Assembly: GCA_039881145.1 (NCBI GenBank)
Contig: JAYKKI010000133.1
Span: forward strand, 1,940,501 to 2,004,500
From: Druceiella hillmani
Taxonomy: Eukaryota; Arthropoda; Insecta; Lepidoptera; Hepialidae
DNA length: 64,000 nucleotides
Reading direction: 5' to 3'
Shown: positions 62,938 through 64,000 of the stretch, piece by piece
Position numbering within the stretch: position 1 is the stretch's first letter
How the letters are laid out: each line of letters starts with the position of its first letter
Made by a program: the position numbers and the translations under genes
The notes under the pieces: generated by a model
The model's database searches: none
Seen by the model: only the letters and a program-made list of their open reading frames with translations
Told to the model about the DNA's origin: nothing

Positions 62938-63109
62938 CACACAAACGCAATAGTATATGGAAACATTTCGTCAGTACTATTTAATTCGAGTAATGTCGAA
63001 GATGGAAATTTATTTTAAATTATTTTCAATACAAGGAATTTGACATAATTTTAAACAATAAGGAAATTTATGAAATCCTACAAGTGTACAAAAAGTCGAA
63101 AAGTGTATC

Positions 63110-63248
63110 TGCAGGTAGTATGACGTAGTACCGAGAAAAGATAACATTACCTACTGCCAAAAATATATCAAAAACCCACAGCCATATCCAATATTCCATG
63201 ACATGACGAACTAAATAAGGGGATTGGTTTGTCATGGGACTACCTGCA
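63110..63248. mobile_element. Possible 139-bp miniature inverted-repeat element
   Basis: TGCAGGTAGTATGACGTAG at the left is answered by GTCATGGGACTACCTGCA at the right. Ten terminal bases (TGCAGGTAGT) are exact, followed by ATGAC after a 3-base offset. The interior is G+C-richer. On the - strand it is open (SPMTNQSPYLVRHVMEYWIW, then LWVFDIFLAVG), starting just after an acceptor-like TTTATTGCAG. So a small exon is the alternative reading: the 'terminal repeats' could be coincidence around an exon with flanking splice signals. Confidence 0.35.
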
Positions 63249-64000
63249 ATAAACAAAAAACTTTGACAAAGGGAGAACTTGGGTAGACTTTTGCCCACAT
63301 GGGATTATTTGTAACGTAAATTACAAAGGTTATACGTGAATATGAAAGCTTTATATAAATGTATAATAAAATGGAATTACGTCATATAACTGACTGCTTC
63401 AGCTATGTTGCTTTGGTATTTAAATATATTTTCAACTCGAGGTTATAATTTGTGGATTATAGAACACATACTGTTATTAATAATGTAATATTACTGGAGC
63501 TGTGTATTGCTCAAAATTTGTGCACAGTTTCAAATTTGATAAAATTGGTTAGACGAAATGCTTGGAATACATTTATTAGAAGTGAAACTACTTGAAACCT
63601 ACAATTATGTATATGTTCCCTTTCAAATACGAGACCACTCGATGTTGATCAAAGTTCCGTGGTGAGATAATGAAATAATAGCAAATAGTTTCCATAACAT
63701 TTTTATTTAAACCTTCAATCAGACATACGAAAAACAAAAGAATGAAATGTATTACTTTTTAAAGCAATAAAACAAATATCAATATCAGTAAATTAATTTT
63801 TATTTAATTAAGAAAATGGCTAAAAATTAAAAAATCAGTTATTCGCCACAGTCGCGTAATCATAATCGTTTCCTATTATGATTACACATTGTATTTCTCA
63901 TCAATAATCATTTGCCCTTCGTGATTGAAAATAGCTAAATTTTTGTTTTTTTTTATTTTCATAAATATGGTGTTCAAAAATTGAATTATGTTTCCATAAC
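63249..64000. other. AT-rich DNA, no supported gene
   Basis: Nothing is recognised to the end of the window. Confidence 0.5.

Overview
This is AT-rich nuclear DNA of an arthropod, most likely an insect. The evidence is long (AT)n tracts, decayed insect-type transposons (a ZBED5-like hAT transposase, non-LTR reverse transcriptase pieces, a transposon-borne protein with a conserved cysteine/HNFT core), a tRNA-derived SINE, TATA+Inr core promoters of arthropod type, and degenerate copies of the interspersed 'agggttccgtac' repeat known from several insect genomes. No bacterial signals were seen (no operons, no Shine-Dalgarno-led genes). The longest open frame is about 122 codons. In DNA of roughly 70% A+T, a frame that long is expected about once by chance in 64 kb, so I do not call it a gene. 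The window reads as a gene desert or the inside of very large introns.

Layout. 1-7.9 kb: nearly featureless AT-rich DNA with a decayed LINE (3.2-3.5 kb), a 75-bp tandem array (5.5 kb) and old interspersed repeats. 7.9-8.7 kb: two miniature inverted-repeat elements side by side. 8.7-19.9 kb: mostly empty, with one G+C-richer island at 11.8 kb and a half foldback element at 15.4 kb. 19.95-21.9 kb: a broken hAT transposase gene on the + strand. 22.25-22.6 kb: a G+C-richer island ending in a TATA/Inr pair. 28-32 kb: another island, a strong TATA/Inr promoter at 29.5 kb, a LINE scrap at 30.8 kb, a 111-bp hairpin at 31.1 kb and a TATA box at 31.6 kb. 35.6-39.9 kb: islands, a SINE at 36.75 kb and a half foldback element. 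43.2-45.25 kb: a decayed transposon gene on the - strand.

The dominant structure is a near-perfect 8.46-kb palindrome (47261-55722, arms about 4.23 kb) folding on a central (AT)n tract. It is followed directly by a third, direct copy of about 0.5 kb of the arm (55723-56232), which then runs into a foldback element. Arm identity is so high (two differences found in the parts compared) that it is either a very recent inverted duplication made by two template switches or a read/assembly fold-back artefact.

The parts do not work together as a pathway. What links them is transposon decay, hairpin-forming elements and one recent rearrangement seeded at hairpin-prone AT sequence. Possible functional DNA is limited to the islands and core promoters, whose genes cannot be followed inside the window.
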